In this document: piece after piece, positions 49,284-49,643 of the stretch | How the letters are laid out: every line of letters starts with the position of its first letter | Position numbering within the stretch: the stretch's first letter is position 1 | Assembly: GCA_001775055.1 (NCBI GenBank) | Contig: MFBU01000005.1 | Location: forward strand, 1-49,643 | Direction of reading: 5' to 3' | Length of the DNA stretch: 49,643 bases | Source: Candidatus Curtissbacteria bacterium RIFCSPLOWO2_02_41_11 | Lineage (GTDB): Bacteria; Patescibacteriota; Microgenomatia; Curtissbacterales; GWA2-41-24 | The notes under the pieces: generated by a model | Told to the model about the DNA's origin: nothing | The model's input: the letters and a program-made list of their open reading frames with translations, nothing else | Database searches by the model: none | Program-made: the position numbers and the translations under genes

Positions 49284-49643
49284 ATGAAGATTCACTCTGA
49301 GTTTGTTTGCCAACAGTGTGGGTATCGATCTGCCTCATTTTTGGGCAAGTGTCCAAATTGTGGCGAGTGGAACTCGCTCGTTGAGCAGATCGCCCAGGAG
49401 CAGAAGTCGGAAAGTCGGATTCAGCAGGCAGAAGTGGAGCTTGTTAGGCTTGCCGAAGTTAAAAGCCAGAAGTTTCCCAGAATTGCGACTGGTTTTTTGG
49501 AGTTTGATCGGGTTTTGGGTGGCGGTATTGTTCCCGGTTCAATTGTTTTAATTGCTGGCGATCCGGGTATTGGCAAGAGTACATTGTTGCTGCAGACAGC
49601 AATGGTTATTGCTCGGGGTCCTGTCAGTCGTTTTCTTCCCGCC
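49284..49643 (+). CDS. radA: RadA/Sms DNA repair protein, 5' portion
   Basis: This open frame was missed by the ORF track because it runs off the window. Its 120 residues begin MKIHSEFVCQQCGYRSASFLGKCPNCGEWN, the four-Cys zinc finger of RadA (CXXC...CXXC). They continue through RIATGFLEFDRVLGGGIVPGSIVLIAGDPGIGKST, the Walker A motif. RadA is a RecA-like helicase that promotes branch migration in recombinational repair. After LLLQTAMVIAR the expected VLYVSGEES strand is replaced by GPVSRFLPA, whose DNA starts like the insertion at 5690 (GGGTCCTGTCA), so an in-frame insertion may begin here. The gene is incomplete at the window end. Confidence 0.9.
   Translation, partial: MKIHSEFVCQQCGYRSASFLGKCPNCGEWNSLVEQIAQEQKSESRIQQAEVELVRLAEVKSQKFPRIATGFLEFDRVLGGGIVPGSIVLIAGDPGIGKSTLLLQTAMVIARGPVSRFLPA

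Overview
The window looks like a chromosomal segment of a Patescibacteria/CPR bacterium, most likely of the Microgenomates (OP11) type. This is inferred from its character: AT-rich coding, a very dense surface-glycan locus built from GT-C membrane proteins, GT2/GT4 glycosyltransferases and small methyltransferases, a standalone exosortase-like protein, near-leaderless promoters, and a 23S rRNA gene swollen to about 3.65 kb by inserted hairpins. No 16S gene is present, so lineage cannot be proven here.

Layout. 1-4144 (+): 3' end of a large secreted protein with an LPER/hydrophobic/basic C-terminal tail, a small Pro/Ser-tailed membrane protein, a TMTC-like GT-C protein with TPRs, and an exosortase/archaeosortase-family protein that plausibly processes the first gene's product. 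4282-5284: a CheY-like single-domain regulator and a convergent polytopic membrane protein. 5334-21952 (mostly +): three giant GT-C/PTPS-related membrane proteins (two adjacent paralogs), a flippase, a Gfo/Idh oxidoreductase, an ATP-grasp enzyme, methyltransferases, a HAD phosphatase, a GT2 and a GT39. 21943-39590 (-): fourteen genes, nearly all overlapping or a few bases apart, encoding GT4, GT2, GT39-like and TMTC-like enzymes, a NodU/CmcH-type carbamoyltransferase and several methyltransferases, including a GT4-GT4 fusion and a GT2-methyltransferase fusion. Together these could make lipid-linked sugars, build and modify (methyl, carbamoyl) a surface polysaccharide or glycoprotein, and export it.

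39706-44630 (+): a consensus promoter drives tRNA-Ala(TGC) and 23S rRNA. A protein gene of unknown function separates 23S from a 5S gene that has its own promoter. 44631-49643 (+): a 98-nt tandem repeat with terminators, two unknown proteins (one of 710 aa with an HGT motif), an S1-domain protein, and the 5' end of radA.

The most unusual signal is not a gene. Many loci carry degenerate tandem repeats with a strict 7-, 9- or 10-nt period, often arranged as inverted arms that fold into hairpins. They occur between genes, inside at least five sites of the 23S rRNA, and in frame inside several coding sequences (TMTC-like protein, 742-aa GT-C protein, S1 protein, GT2-methyltransferase fusion). Arm sequences differ from locus to locus, but period and palindromy are kept. 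Two dispersed families (7587/40235 and 38640/43765) also share primary sequence. I regard this periodic-palindrome system as the best candidate for something undescribed.
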